Positions 1 to 9,812 of a DNA stretch of 64,000 nt are shown one piece after another. How positions within the stretch are numbered: position 1 is the first letter of the stretch; each line of letters opens with the position of its first letter. The translations under genes were made by a program, and so were the position numbers. The notes below the pieces were generated by a model, which did no database searches, was not told where the DNA came from, and was given only the letters and a program-made list of their open reading frames with translations. The DNA is taken from NCBI RefSeq assembly GCF_963378105.1, contig NZ_OY726398.1, forward strand, positions 2,976,001 to 3,040,000. Direction: 5' to 3'. The stretch comes from Mycolicibacter sp. MU0102 (GTDB lineage: Bacteria; Actinomycetota; Actinomycetes; Mycobacteriales; Mycobacteriaceae).

Positions 1-1645
1 CGATCAGCAGCGCGTCCCCCCGATGGCCGGTGAAGTAGGTCGCCAGTTCGGTTCCCGGGTGCTGGTCATGCACATGGCGGGCCAAGACGTCCATGACATC
101 TTCCTCTAGCCCATCGATGCCCGCCCCGAACAACACCGTCACCAGTTCACCGCCGGCCGCCAGCAGCAGGTCGATCAGGCCGATCGCCGCGGCGCCGACA
201 TTGCGGGCCACGATCAGCACCTCATCACCGGCGATGCCCAAGCCGTCACCGGGCCGGCAGGAACCGGCCCAGGTCAGCGCCTGTTCGGTGGCGACCCGCA
301 CCGATCCGAGCCGGGTGCTGCCGGCAGCTCGGGCCATGGTGTAGCCGTCGTCGACCACCGGACGGCCAGGATCGTGGACCGCCAACGCCGACAGCCCCTG
401 CACCATCGAGCCGGTCGGCACCGGCACCACGTCGATACCCCAGCCGATGGCCGCGGTACAGCCCGCCACCAGTTCCTCGGCGGCGACATAGCCGTTGGGC
501 AGCAACATCACCTGCGCTGCGCCGGTGTCCACCACTGCCCGCAGCAGCTGCTGGGCGGTGACCATCATGACCGGCTCGGCACTGTGCGGGTCGGGCCGCA
601 GGACGCACGCACCTTCGGAGTCGAACAGCGCCTCGGCGCCGTCGCCGTCGACCACGGCCAGCACCGCACGCTCCCGCGCCCAGCTGCCCGGGGACGGACC
701 GGCGGCACCGGCCAGGGCCGAGATCTGGATACGCCGTGGCCGGCCGAAGGCCAGGCCCGCCTCGACGGCGGCACCGGCGTCATCGGTGTGCACGTGCACC
801 GAATATCCGCCGACCACCCCCGAGGTGGCGATTGCCACAGATTCCCCGAGCTGATTCAGCCGTTCACGCAGCGCTTCGGTGTCTTCGGGAGCGCACTCAC
901 CAAGCAGGTACATGACCTCGAACTGCGGCGCGGGAGCCTCGGTGCCGGCCTCCGGCGGCCGCGGGCACGGCGCGGGCCGGTAGGGCGCCCGTACGGGCGC
1001 CTGCCCGGTGATCGTCGATCGCAGCGCGTCGAGCAGCACCAGCAGGCCGCGGCCGCCCGCGTCGACCACCCCGGCCTCGGCGAGCACGTCGAGCTGCGCG
1101 GTGGTCGCCTCCAGCGCCTGAGCGGCCGCGTCAGTGCCGGCCACCAGCGCCGGGCCCAACTCGGCTCCGCTGGCCGCGCACTGTTCGACGGCCGCGGCGG
1201 CGGCCTGCAACACCGACACGATGGTGCCCGGAACCTCGCGGCCGCCCATCGAGGTGACCACCAGTTCGACCCCGTGCCGCAGACCTGCGCCGAGCAGGGC
1301 GGAGTCGATGACGCTGACGCCGGTGTCGGCTGCGGTCACATCGGCCAGGCCGCGCAGGATCTGCGACAGGATCACCCCGGAGTTGCCGCGCGCACCGTGC
1401 AGTGCCCCGGATGAGAGGGCGGCCGCGACCCGGCGCACCTCGCCCGAGGCGGCCTCGGTGTTGGCTTCGGCCAGGGCCGAACGCATGGTGAACAGCATGT
1501 TTGTTCCGGTGTCGGAATCGGCGACCGGGAAGACATTGAGCTGGTTGATCTCGTCGGTGTGGGTGATCAGGTCACCGACGGCGGTGTGTGCCCAGTCCCG
1601 CAAGGTCGCCGCATCCAGCCGACGATCGGGGTTGCCCACCTCCAC
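1..1645 (-). CDS. DAK2/DhaL-domain protein (YloV/FakA-like), C-terminus outside window
   Basis: The minus-strand frame is open from the window edge to a GTG at 1645 (a second GTG at 1639 is equally possible; GGAAGG lies just upstream of both). The first 60 residues show the DhaL signature with QLNVFPVADSDTGTN and TMRSAL, the dihydroxyacetone-kinase-type nucleotide-binding layer. The visible C-terminal part, around GTELATYFTGHRGDALLI, resembles the C-terminal domain of YloV/FakA proteins, which in Firmicutes phosphorylate fatty acids held by DegV-type carriers. The actual substrate in mycobacteria is not known from sequence. In M. tuberculosis the locus is annotated as two genes (Rv2974c, Rv2975c); here one continuous frame covers both. 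It diverges from rpmB. Confidence 0.85.
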   Translation of the reverse strand, partial: MEVGNPDRRLDAATLRDWAHTAVGDLITHTDEINQLNVFPVADSDTGTNMLFTMRSALAEANTEAASGEVRRVAAALSSGALHGARGNSGVILSQILRGLADVTAADTGVSVIDSALLGAGLRHGVELVVTSMGGREVPGTIVSVLQAAAAAVEQCAASGAELGPALVAGTDAAAQALEATTAQLDVLAEAGVVDAGGRGLLVLLDALRSTITGQAPVRAPYRPAPCPRPPEAGTEAPAPQFEVMYLLGECAPEDTEALRERLNQLGESVAIATSGVVGGYSVHVHTDDAGAAVEAGLAFGRPRRIQISALAGAAGPSPGSWARERAVLAVVDGDGAEALFDSEGACVLRPDPHSAEPVMMVTAQQLLRAVVDTGAAQVMLLPNGYVAAEELVAGCTAAIGWGIDVVPVPTGSMVQGLSALAVHDPGRPVVDDGYTMARAAGSTRLGSVRVATEQALTWAGSCRPGDGLGIAGDEVLIVARNVGAAAIGLIDLLLAAGGELVTVLFGAGIDGLEEDVMDVLARHVHDQHPGTELATYFTGHRGDALLI

Positions 1646-1833
1646 CCACCTTCCTGCCGACCACCTTCGGTGGCCGCAAGCCTAATCACTCCCGGCGACA
1701 GCACAGGTCACGTCCGTCCGCCCGCGATAGGGCGTTTTGGAGGTTGCCCCGCCGGGCGGGTATCCTGATCAGGTTGTCGGGCCACCCGCTGAGGTCGTTG
1801 GCCCTCAAGCAGACGTTTTGAGGAGTGTCACAT

Positions 1834-2025
1834 ATGGCTGCCGTGTGCGATATCTGCGGAAAGGGCCCCGGCTTCGGTAAGTCGGTATCCCACTCGCACC
1901 GTCGGACCAGCCGTCGGTGGGACCCGAACATTCAGGTTGTGCACGCCGCGCGTCCCGGCGGCAACAAGCAGCGCCTGAACGCCTGCACCTCGTGCATCAA
2001 GGCCGGCAAGGTCGTCCGCGGCTAA
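1834..2025 (+). CDS. rpmB: 50S ribosomal protein L28, zinc-binding (C+) form
   Basis: A 63-residue basic protein of normal L28 length. It keeps two CxxC pairs (CDIC near residue 5, CTSC near residue 53), the zinc-ribbon ligands of the C+ form of L28, so it is not a zinc-independent paralogue. The ATG at 1834 is preceded by AGGAG at 1821-1825, eight bases away; an upstream in-frame ATG at 1825 overlaps this ribosome binding site and is rejected. It diverges from the DAK2 gene and ends before a hairpin shared with the convergent ung gene. Confidence 0.95.
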   Translation: MAAVCDICGKGPGFGKSVSHSHRRTSRRWDPNIQVVHAARPGGNKQRLNACTSCIKAGKVVRG

Positions 2026-2038
2026 GTCCGCTCTTTCT

Positions 2039-2072
2039 CGCCGAGCGCAGGGACACCCCTGCCTCCTCGGCG
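2039..2072. terminator. Hairpin between convergent rpmB and ung
   Basis: An outer stem CGCCGAG/CTCGGCG and an inner stem GCAGGG/CCCTGC separated by a short loop lie between two convergent genes. There is no T-run, which is common in mycobacterial terminators. Likely works in both directions. Confidence 0.5.
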
Positions 2073-2096
2073 ATGCGCGCGACCCGCTGAACCGCG

Positions 2097-2777
2097 CTAC
2101 TCCAGTCGCCAGTCGATCGGCTCGGCTCCCATCTGCGCCAGCAACTCGTTGGCACGGGTGAACGGCCGAGATCCGAAGAACCCGCGCGACGCCGACAGTG
2201 GCGATGGGTGCGGCGATTCGATCGCGACGCAATGGTCGGACAGCATCGGCTTGAGCGTCCCCGCGTCACGTCCCCACAGGATCGCCACCATCGGCTGACT
2301 GCGGGCCATCAACGCGCGGATCGCACATTCGGTGACGGCCTCCCAGCCCTTGCCGCGATGTGACGCAGGGGTGCCCGGTCGCACGGTGAGCACCCTGTTG
2401 AGCAGCAACACGCCCCGCTGCGCCCACGCGGACAGATCGCCGTTGGACGGCTTGGGATAGCCCAGATCCGCGGTGTACTCGGTGAAGATGTTCTCCAGGC
2501 TGCGTGGCAGCGGCCGCACATCCGGCGCGACCGAGAAGCTCAGGCCCACCGCGTGGCCGGGCGTCGGATAGGGGTCCTGCCCGACAATCAACACCCTGAC
2601 GTTGTCGAACGGAAACGTGAAGGCACGCAAGATGTTCTGCCCGTCGGGCAGATAGCCGTGGCCGGACGTCGTCTCCTCACGCAGAAACTGCCCCAGTGCG
2701 GCGACGTGATCGGTCACCGGTGCCAGCGCAGTGGCCCAACCGCTTTCGACAAGTTCAGGGAGTGGACGCGCAGTCAT
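2097..2777 (-). CDS. ung: Uracil-DNA glycosylase, family 1
   Basis: Removes uracil from DNA to start base-excision repair of deaminated cytosine. The 226-residue protein has the catalytic water-activating motif GQDPYP (about residue 66), the uracil-binding LLLNRVLTV stretch and the DNA-intercalating loop HPSPLSASRGF near residue 190, all hallmarks of family 1 UDG. It sits six bases downstream of thiL on the same strand and is probably co-transcribed with it, as in M. tuberculosis (Rv2977c-Rv2976c). Confidence 0.97.
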   Translation of the reverse strand: MTARPLPELVESGWATALAPVTDHVAALGQFLREETTSGHGYLPDGQNILRAFTFPFDNVRVLIVGQDPYPTPGHAVGLSFSVAPDVRPLPRSLENIFTEYTADLGYPKPSNGDLSAWAQRGVLLLNRVLTVRPGTPASHRGKGWEAVTECAIRALMARSQPMVAILWGRDAGTLKPMLSDHCVAIESPHPSPLSASRGFFGSRPFTRANELLAQMGAEPIDWRLE

Positions 2778-2783
2778 GGTGTC

Positions 2784-3761
2784 TCAACGTAATGGGGCGT
2801 CGGAATCAAACGACTGCCAGCCCGCCTCCCCGTCCCACACCGCTCCGTCGACCAGCACGCGCGCCGGCCCCGCCAGCACCTGCCCGATCGCCCGCCAACC
2901 GGCCGGCACCGCTCCGGGAAACGCGGCGACCAGGGCGTGGTCTTCTCCCCCGCCCAGCACCCACGACCACGCGTCGGCGCCGACCGCTGTGGCCGCAGGC
3001 GCCAAGGCTCGATGATCGGCCGCCAGCGCCGCTGTAGATACCTGCAATGTCACCTGCGACGCGGCGGCCAGGTGCCCCAGATCGGCGATCAGGCCGTCGG
3101 AGATATCGGTCATCGCCTGCGCCCCGGCATCGGCGGCCACCGCGCCCTGCCCGTACGGCGGTTCCGGGACCAGGTGACGGCGCCTCAGTTCCGCAAATTC
3201 TTCCGCGCCCACACCGTCACTCCATAGCCGCAGCCCGGCCGCCGAGCGACCCAACTCGCCGGCCACCGCCAGCGTCGCCCCGGGCCGCGCCCCGGACCGC
3301 AGCACCGCTGTCCGGCCGGCCAGGTCCCCCAGTACCGTGACCGACACCACCCAGCAGTCGGCCTGGACCAGATCGCCGCCGACCACGCCGGCACCCACGC
3401 GCTCCGCCTCCACCCACATCCCATCGGCCAGGGCCGCGGCGTCGGCGGCTGACGTGTGGGCCGGGGCGCCGAAGCCGACGACGAACGCGGTGGGGCGTGC
3501 GCCCATCGCCTCGATATCGGCGGCGTTCTGGGCGATCGCCTTGCGCCCCACCTGCTGCGGGGTTGACCAATCCAGCCGGAAATGGCGACCTTCCACCAGC
3601 ATGTCGGTGGACACCAGGGCCCGGCCGTCGGCGCAGCTCACCACCGCCGCATCGTCCCCGGGACCCAACTCGGTGGTGTCGGGCTGACGTCGCCCGGCGA
3701 CCAGCCGGTCGATCATGGGAAACTCTCCAAGCTGACCCAGCGTGGGCTCGTTACCGCGCAC
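2784..3761 (-). CDS. thiL: Thiamine-monophosphate kinase
   Basis: ATP-dependent phosphorylation of thiamine monophosphate to thiamine diphosphate, the last step of cofactor synthesis. The roughly 325-residue product has the AIR-synthase/ThiL fold signatures GPGDDAAVV (near residue 35), the metal-binding STDMLVEGRHF, AQNAADIEAMGA and TDISDGLIADLGHLA, and GGGEDHALV near the C-terminus. A long upstream extension is open, but homology starts only at LGQLGEFPMIDRL, so the GTG at 3761 is chosen; no strong ribosome binding site is visible. It diverges from a secreted-protein gene and leads into ung. Confidence 0.93.
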   Translation of the reverse strand: MRGNEPTLGQLGEFPMIDRLVAGRRQPDTTELGPGDDAAVVSCADGRALVSTDMLVEGRHFRLDWSTPQQVGRKAIAQNAADIEAMGARPTAFVVGFGAPAHTSAADAAALADGMWVEAERVGAGVVGGDLVQADCWVVSVTVLGDLAGRTAVLRSGARPGATLAVAGELGRSAAGLRLWSDGVGAEEFAELRRRHLVPEPPYGQGAVAADAGAQAMTDISDGLIADLGHLAAASQVTLQVSTAALAADHRALAPAATAVGADAWSWVLGGGEDHALVAAFPGAVPAGWRAIGQVLAGPARVLVDGAVWDGEAGWQSFDSDAPLR

Positions 3762-3800
3762 AGCCTGGAGTGTAGGTGTGATCAGAACGGTAGGCGGGGC

Positions 3801-4343
3801 TTGACCACGGACAACGACGCGGACGGACCGCCGCGACTCGCGCTGATCATCGCGCTGGTGGTCGCCGTCGTCGCGGTAGGCGCGGCGCTGACGGTCGCCG
3901 CGCGGCACCATCCCGGCAAGCGGCCCGCCGCGCCGGTCCCGATAGCGACGGTGCCTGCTCCGCACGCCGACAGCGAAGACTGCCGCGCCCTCCTCGATGC
4001 CCTACCGGCTCAGTTGGGCGATTATCGGCGCGCCGAGCTCCTGGCACCGGCACCACAGGGCGCGGCGGCCTGGACCGCCGAGGACGGCGAGGCAGTGGTG
4101 TTGCGCTGTGGGCTGGACCGGCCGGCCGACTTCGTGGTGGGCTCCCCCCTCCAGGTGGTCAACCACGTGCAGTGGTTCGAAGTCCGCGAAGGCGACCGGG
4201 CCACCTGGTATGTGGTCGACCGGAAGGTCTATCTGGCGCTGACGCTGCCGCCGGGCTCGGGTCCCACGCCGATCCAGGAGGTGTCGGATCTGATCGCCGA
4301 CACCGTTGCCGCCGTCCCGATCCGGCCGGGCCCGCCGCGCTGA
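3801..4343 (+). CDS. DUF3515 membrane-anchored protein (Rv2980-like)
   Basis: A 180-residue protein with one N-terminal transmembrane or signal-anchor segment (LALIIALVVAVVAVGAAL, about residues 10-30) and an exported domain of the DUF3515 type; paired cysteines (EDCRALL and LRCGLD) probably form a disulfide outside the membrane. The only plausible start is a TTG at 3801 behind GGCGGGG. Function unknown. Placed between thiL and ddlA as in M. tuberculosis. Confidence 0.75.
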   Translation: MTTDNDADGPPRLALIIALVVAVVAVGAALTVAARHHPGKRPAAPVPIATVPAPHADSEDCRALLDALPAQLGDYRRAELLAPAPQGAAAWTAEDGEAVVLRCGLDRPADFVVGSPLQVVNHVQWFEVREGDRATWYVVDRKVYLALTLPPGSGPTPIQEVSDLIADTVAAVPIRPGPPR

Positions 4344-4368
4344 CCACTCGCCAGCGCTGACCACTCAC

Positions 4369-4428
4369 GCCGAGCGTGTAATCAGGCTGAATATTTGGCT
4401 GCTTTTTCGCGCGGAGTGCACGCTCGGC
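4369..4428. terminator. Long hairpin between convergent DUF3515 gene and ddlA
   Basis: Perfect 10-base arms GCCGAGCGTG and CACGCTCGGC flank about 40 bases that include a T-rich stretch and partly pair as well. The location between convergent genes suggests a two-way terminator. Confidence 0.5.
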
Positions 4429-4446
4429 GCCACCGGGCAGGGCAGC

Positions 4447-5559
<1,113 letters not shown>

Positions 5560-5617
5560 ACGCCAGAGGCTACCGGGCGGTTAGCGAAGCTGGACCGCCC
5601 CATAAACCGGGGGCGGC

Positions 5618-6646
5618 TTACTCCGGTTTGGTGCGACGTCCCAGCAGCAACGCCACCGCCTCATTGACCGAGGACCCCTTGTGGCAGACCCGGTGCACGG
5701 CATCGGTCAGCGGCATCTCCACGTCGTAGCTCAACGCCAGCGCCAGCACCGACTGACATGACGTCACGCCTTCGACGACATGACCGTCGGAGGTGCTCAA
5801 CAACCCCGCTGACCCGGGCACCGGGGGCATCTCCTCGCCCCGGCCGAGCCGTTCGCCGAACGAGCGGTTGCGCGAGTGCGGGGATGTGCAGGTGGCCACC
5901 AGATCGCCCACCCCGGCCAGGCCGGCCAGGGTGGCGCCCTTGGCACCCAGCGCGACGCCCAGTCGAATGATCTCGGCCAGGCCCCGGGTGATGATCGCCG
6001 CCGCTGTGTTCTCACCCAGCCCCACGCCGGCCGCCATGCCACAGGCCAGGGCGATGACGTTCTTGCAGGCACCGCCGATCTCGGTGCCGACGACGTCGGA
6101 GTTGGTGTAGGGCCGGAAATAGCCCGTGTTGAGCATCCGCTGCAGCGCCACCGCACGACCGGAGTCGGTGCAGGCGACCACGGTGGCCGCGGGCTGTTCG
6201 GCGGCGATCTCCGCCGCCAGGTTGGGGCCGGACACCACCGCGACTTGACCGGGATCGAACCCCGTCACCGCCGCGACCACCTGACTCATCCGCATCAGCG
6301 TGCCCAGCTCGATGCCCTTGGCGACGCTGACCAGCGTGGCGCTGTCGGTCAGGTGCGGCGTCCACGCTTGGAGATTCGCCCGCATCGTCTGCGCCGGCAC
6401 GGCCAGCACCACGGTGGTCAAGCCGTCCAGCGCCTCGGCTGGATCACTGGTGGCGCGCACCGCGTCGGGAACCTCGAAGCCCGGCAGGTAGTCGGGGTTG
6501 CGTCGGGTCTCGTTGATCTGCGCGGCGATGTCGGGCCGGCGTGCCCAGAGTCTGACGTCACTGCCGGCGTCGGCGAGCACCTTGGCCAGAGCCGTGCCCC
6601 ACGCGCCCGCGCCCATCACCGCGACCGTGCCCTCGGTGCCGCCCAT
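5618..6646 (-). CDS. gpsA: NAD(P)-dependent glycerol-3-phosphate dehydrogenase
   Basis: Reduces dihydroxyacetone phosphate to sn-glycerol-3-phosphate for phospholipid synthesis. The 342-residue protein starts with a Rossmann loop (VMGAGAWGTALA), and has VSVAKGIE, the SGPNLAAEIA loop and the catalytic lysine region IGGACKNVIALA, then the C-terminal GLAGVGDLVATCTSPHSRNRSFG signature. The ATG at 6646 has a good ribosome binding site (GGGAGGTGG). A TAAGGT -10-like element sits 27 bases upstream of the start and abuts the stem-loop repeat array at 6680. Confidence 0.96.
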   Translation of the reverse strand: MGGTEGTVAVMGAGAWGTALAKVLADAGSDVRLWARRPDIAAQINETRRNPDYLPGFEVPDAVRATSDPAEALDGLTTVVLAVPAQTMRANLQAWTPHLTDSATLVSVAKGIELGTLMRMSQVVAAVTGFDPGQVAVVSGPNLAAEIAAEQPAATVVACTDSGRAVALQRMLNTGYFRPYTNSDVVGTEIGGACKNVIALACGMAAGVGLGENTAAAIITRGLAEIIRLGVALGAKGATLAGLAGVGDLVATCTSPHSRNRSFGERLGRGEEMPPVPGSAGLLSTSDGHVVEGVTSCQSVLALALSYDVEMPLTDAVHRVCHKGSSVNEAVALLLGRRTKPE

Positions 6647-6679
6647 CGCACACCACCTCCCTATAGGCGCATCACCTTA

Positions 6680-6843
6680 GCGGTGATCGCGAGCGCGGCG
6701 GAGCCGGGCGAAGCGGGTCACCGCCATCAACCCTGCGGTGATCGCGAGCGCGGCGGAGCCGGGCGAAGCGGGTCACCGCCATCGACCCTGCGGTGATCGC
6801 GAGCGCGGCGGAGCCGGGCGAAGCGGGTCACCGCCATCGACCC
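6680..6843. repeat. Stem-loop repeat array A, three 55-bp units
   Basis: Three nearly identical 55-base units (starting 6680, 6735, 6790) lie between divergent gpsA and fbiD. Each unit carries complementary outer arms GCGGTGATC and GGTCACCGC (one U-G wobble in plus sense) around a conserved core with GCGCGGC, a GGA loop and GCCGGGC. The same core occurs at 17651, 40039 and 62088 with different but still complementary outer arms. The left edge touches TAAGGT (minus strand), the likely -10 of gpsA. Confidence 0.9.
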
Positions 6844-6885
6844 GGCCCGCGGAACGCCCGGCCCGGCGCTGGCAGGATGTGATGT

Positions 6886-7566
6886 GTGAACTCCGCACCG
6901 GCTGAGGTATCCGGCATCGGCCTGATCATTGCCGTCAAGCGGCTCAGCGTCGCCAAGACCAGACTGGCACCGGCGTTTCCCGCACCGCTGCGCGAAGCCG
7001 TGGTGCTGGCCATGCTGGTGGACACCATCAGCGCGGCGTCGGCCGCCCGCGGCCTGGAACACATCACGGTGGTCACCCCCGATGAGGCCGCCGCTGCGGC
7101 CGCCGCCGAACTGGGGGCCGAGGTGTTGGAGGACCCGACACCGGACGGTCACGCCGACCCGCTGAACAACGCGCTCGCCGCAGCCGAAGCCTCGGTGACC
7201 GAATCCATACCGAACATCGTTGTGTTGCAAGGTGATTTGCCGGCGTTGCAATCCTACGAACTCGATGAGGCGATCGCCGCGGCACGGACGCACCAGCGCA
7301 GCTTCGTCGCTGACCGGCATGGAATGGGGACCGCGGCGCTCTTCGCGTTCGGCACCGCCCTGGATCCCCGATTCGGCCGGGATTCCTCGAACCGGCACCG
7401 GCAATCAGGAGCGCTGGAACTGACCGGCGCCTGGCCCGGCCTGCGCTGTGACATCGACACACCGGACGATCTGGCGGTGGCGCGACGGCTCGGCGTCGGC
7501 ACCGCAACGGCCCGCGCGCTTGCTCATGCCAAGTCCGGTGGCAGTAGCACGCGGGATGAGCAATGA
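6886..7566 (+). CDS. fbiD: Phosphoenolpyruvate guanylyltransferase of coenzyme F420 synthesis
   Basis: Activates phosphoenolpyruvate with GTP to give the precursor of dehydro-F420-0 (established for Rv2983/FbiD). The 226-residue nucleotidyltransferase has the GT-A-like entry IIAVKRLSVAKTRLAP, the LQGDLPAL motif (metal/GTP site, about residue 115) and a C-terminal DIDTPDDL. The GTG at 6886 is used. Its end overlaps the ppk start by eleven bases, implying translational coupling, as in the conserved Rv2983-Rv2984 pair. Confidence 0.92.
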   Translation: MNSAPAEVSGIGLIIAVKRLSVAKTRLAPAFPAPLREAVVLAMLVDTISAASAARGLEHITVVTPDEAAAAAAAELGAEVLEDPTPDGHADPLNNALAAAEASVTESIPNIVVLQGDLPALQSYELDEAIAAARTHQRSFVADRHGMGTAALFAFGTALDPRFGRDSSNRHRQSGALELTGAWPGLRCDIDTPDDLAVARRLGVGTATARALAHAKSGGSSTRDEQ

Positions 7567-9763
7567 TTTCGGAGTGGACGAAATCGAGGGCAGCGAACTC
7601 ACTGAGACGCGTACCGACACGACTGACTGGCGTCCGCACGACGCCGCTCCGACCGCCCCTCCCGCTGCCACCGAGACTCTTCCGGCCGGCGACGACGACG
7701 AACTGCCCGCGGACCGCTACCTCAACCGCGAACTGAGCTGGCTGGACTTCAACGCGCGGGTGCTGGCGCTGGCCGCCGACACCTCCTTGCCGCTGTTGGA
7801 GCGAGCCAAGTTTCTGGCGATCTTCGCCTCCAATCTCGACGAGTTCTACATGGTCCGAGTCGCCGGCCTCAAACGCCGCGACGAGATGGGCCTGTCGGTG
7901 CGCTCGGCCGACGGCCTGACCCCACGTGAGCAACTGCGCCGCATCGGCGAACGGACCCAGCAGATCGCCACCAGCCATGCGCGGGTGTTCCTCGACTCCG
8001 TCCGCCCGGCGCTTGCCGCCGAAGGCATCCACGTCGTCACGTGGGCCGATCTCCTGCCGGCCGAGCGCGACCAACTGTCGGTGTACTTCCACGAGCAGGT
8101 GTTCCCGGTGCTGACACCGCTGGCGGTCGACCCAGCGCACCCGTTCCCCTTTGTCAGCGGCCTCAGCTTGAACCTGGCCGTGACGGTCAAGCGTCCCGAG
8201 GACGGCGGCAGCCATTTCGCGCGGGTCAAGGTCCCCGACAACGTCGACCGTTTCGTCGAACTCGACGCCGACGCCAGCGGCGGCGACGGACGCGGCGAGG
8301 TCCGCTTCCTGCCGATGGAGGAACTGATCGCGGCGTTCTTGCCGGTGCTGTTCCCCGGCATGGAGATCGTCGAGCATCACGCGTTCCGCATCACCCGCAA
8401 CGCCGATTTCGAGGTCGAAGAGGACCGCGACGAAGACCTGTTGCAGGCCTTGGAGCGGGAGCTGGCGCGGCGCCGCTTCGGGTCGCCGGTGCGCCTCGAG
8501 GTCGCCGACGACATGACCGAGCACATGCTGGAGCTGCTGTTGCGGGAGCTCGACGTGGACCCCGGTGACGTCATCGAGTTGCCCGGCCTACTGGACCTAT
8601 CCTCGCTGTGGCAGGTCTACGGCCAGGACCGGCCCGACCTCAAGGACCGCACCTTCGTCCCGGCCACCCACCCGGCGTTCGCCGAACGGGAAACCCCTAA
8701 AAGCATTTTCGCCACCCTGCGTGAAGGCGATGTGCTGGTACATCACCCCTACGACTCATTCGCCACCAGCGTGCAGCGGTTCATCGAACAGGCGGCCGCC
8801 GACCCGGGCGTGCTGGCGATCAAGCAGACGCTCTACCGCACCTCCGGTGATTCGCCGATCGTCACCGCGCTGATCGACGCCGCCGAGGCCGGCAAGCAGG
8901 TGGTCGCACTCGTCGAGATCAAGGCCCGCTTCGACGAGCAGGCCAACATCAAGTGGGCCCGCAAGCTGGAGCAGGCCGGCGTGCACGTGGTGTACGGATT
9001 GATCGGACTGAAAACCCACTGCAAGGTCTGCCTCGTCGTGCGCCGCGAGGGCTCCACGATCCGGCGGTACTGCCATATCGGCACCGGCAACTACAACTCC
9101 AAGACCGCGCGCCTCTACGAAGATGTGGGACTGCTCACCGCCGACCCGGATATCGGCGCCGACCTGACCGACCTGTTCAATTCGTTGACCGGCTATTCGC
9201 GGAAAGTTGCCTACCGCAACCTGTTGGTGGCCCCGCACGGTGTCCGGACCGGGATCATCGAACGCATCGAACGTGAGGTCTTGGCGCACCGCCGCTCCGG
9301 TAACGGGCGGATCCGGCTCAAGCTCAACTCACTGGTGGACGAGCAGGTGATCGACGCGCTCTACCGCGCCTCTCGCGCCGGTGTGCAAGTTGAGTTGTTC
9401 GTTCGCGGTATCTGCGCACTGCGGCCCGGGGTCGAGGGTTTCTCCGAAAACATCCTCGTCCGATCGATTCTCGGCCGATTCCTGGAGCACTCACGCATCA
9501 TCCACTTCCGCGCCATCGACGAATACTGGATCGGCAGCGCCGACATGATGCACCGCAATCTGGACCGCCGGGTCGAGGTGATGGTGCAGGTGAAGAACCC
9601 GCGGCTGACCACACAACTGGGCGATGTGTTCGACTCCGCAATGGATCCGGCCACCCGCTGCTGGGAGCTCGGGCCCGAGGGCCAGTGGACGGCGGAACCG
9701 CAAGCCGGCGCCACCGTGCGCGATCACCAGGCGTCGTTGATGGACCGACACCGCAATCCCTGA
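7556..9763 (+). CDS. ppk: Polyphosphate kinase 1
   Basis: Reversibly polymerises ATP gamma-phosphate into inorganic polyphosphate. The 735-residue protein has the PPK N-terminal signature RYLNRELSWLDFNARVL (near residue 60), the middle domain, and the PLD-like catalytic domains with KTHCKV and YCHIGTGNYN (the phospho-accepting histidine region) and the second IGSADMMHRNLDRRVE block. A 60-residue acidic, low-complexity N-terminal extension precedes the conserved domain. The ATG at 7556 overlaps fbiD. mutT1 follows on the same strand after 49 bases. Confidence 0.96.
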   Translation: MSNDFGVDEIEGSELTETRTDTTDWRPHDAAPTAPPAATETLPAGDDDELPADRYLNRELSWLDFNARVLALAADTSLPLLERAKFLAIFASNLDEFYMVRVAGLKRRDEMGLSVRSADGLTPREQLRRIGERTQQIATSHARVFLDSVRPALAAEGIHVVTWADLLPAERDQLSVYFHEQVFPVLTPLAVDPAHPFPFVSGLSLNLAVTVKRPEDGGSHFARVKVPDNVDRFVELDADASGGDGRGEVRFLPMEELIAAFLPVLFPGMEIVEHHAFRITRNADFEVEEDRDEDLLQALERELARRRFGSPVRLEVADDMTEHMLELLLRELDVDPGDVIELPGLLDLSSLWQVYGQDRPDLKDRTFVPATHPAFAERETPKSIFATLREGDVLVHHPYDSFATSVQRFIEQAAADPGVLAIKQTLYRTSGDSPIVTALIDAAEAGKQVVALVEIKARFDEQANIKWARKLEQAGVHVVYGLIGLKTHCKVCLVVRREGSTIRRYCHIGTGNYNSKTARLYEDVGLLTADPDIGADLTDLFNSLTGYSRKVAYRNLLVAPHGVRTGIIERIEREVLAHRRSGNGRIRLKLNSLVDEQVIDALYRASRAGVQVELFVRGICALRPGVEGFSENILVRSILGRFLEHSRIIHFRAIDEYWIGSADMMHRNLDRRVEVMVQVKNPRLTTQLGDVFDSAMDPATRCWELGPEGQWTAEPQAGATVRDHQASLMDRHRNP

Positions 9764-9812
9764 CCCCGGCCCACCGCCCAAGAAAGCCCGAATTGACCTG
9801 CAGGAGTGCAAG

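Noticed and set aside
374..1414. 346-residue plus-strand frame opposite the DAK2 gene
   Set aside because: The minus frame has clear DhaL motifs and no interruption; the plus frame has low-complexity Arg/Gly/His content.
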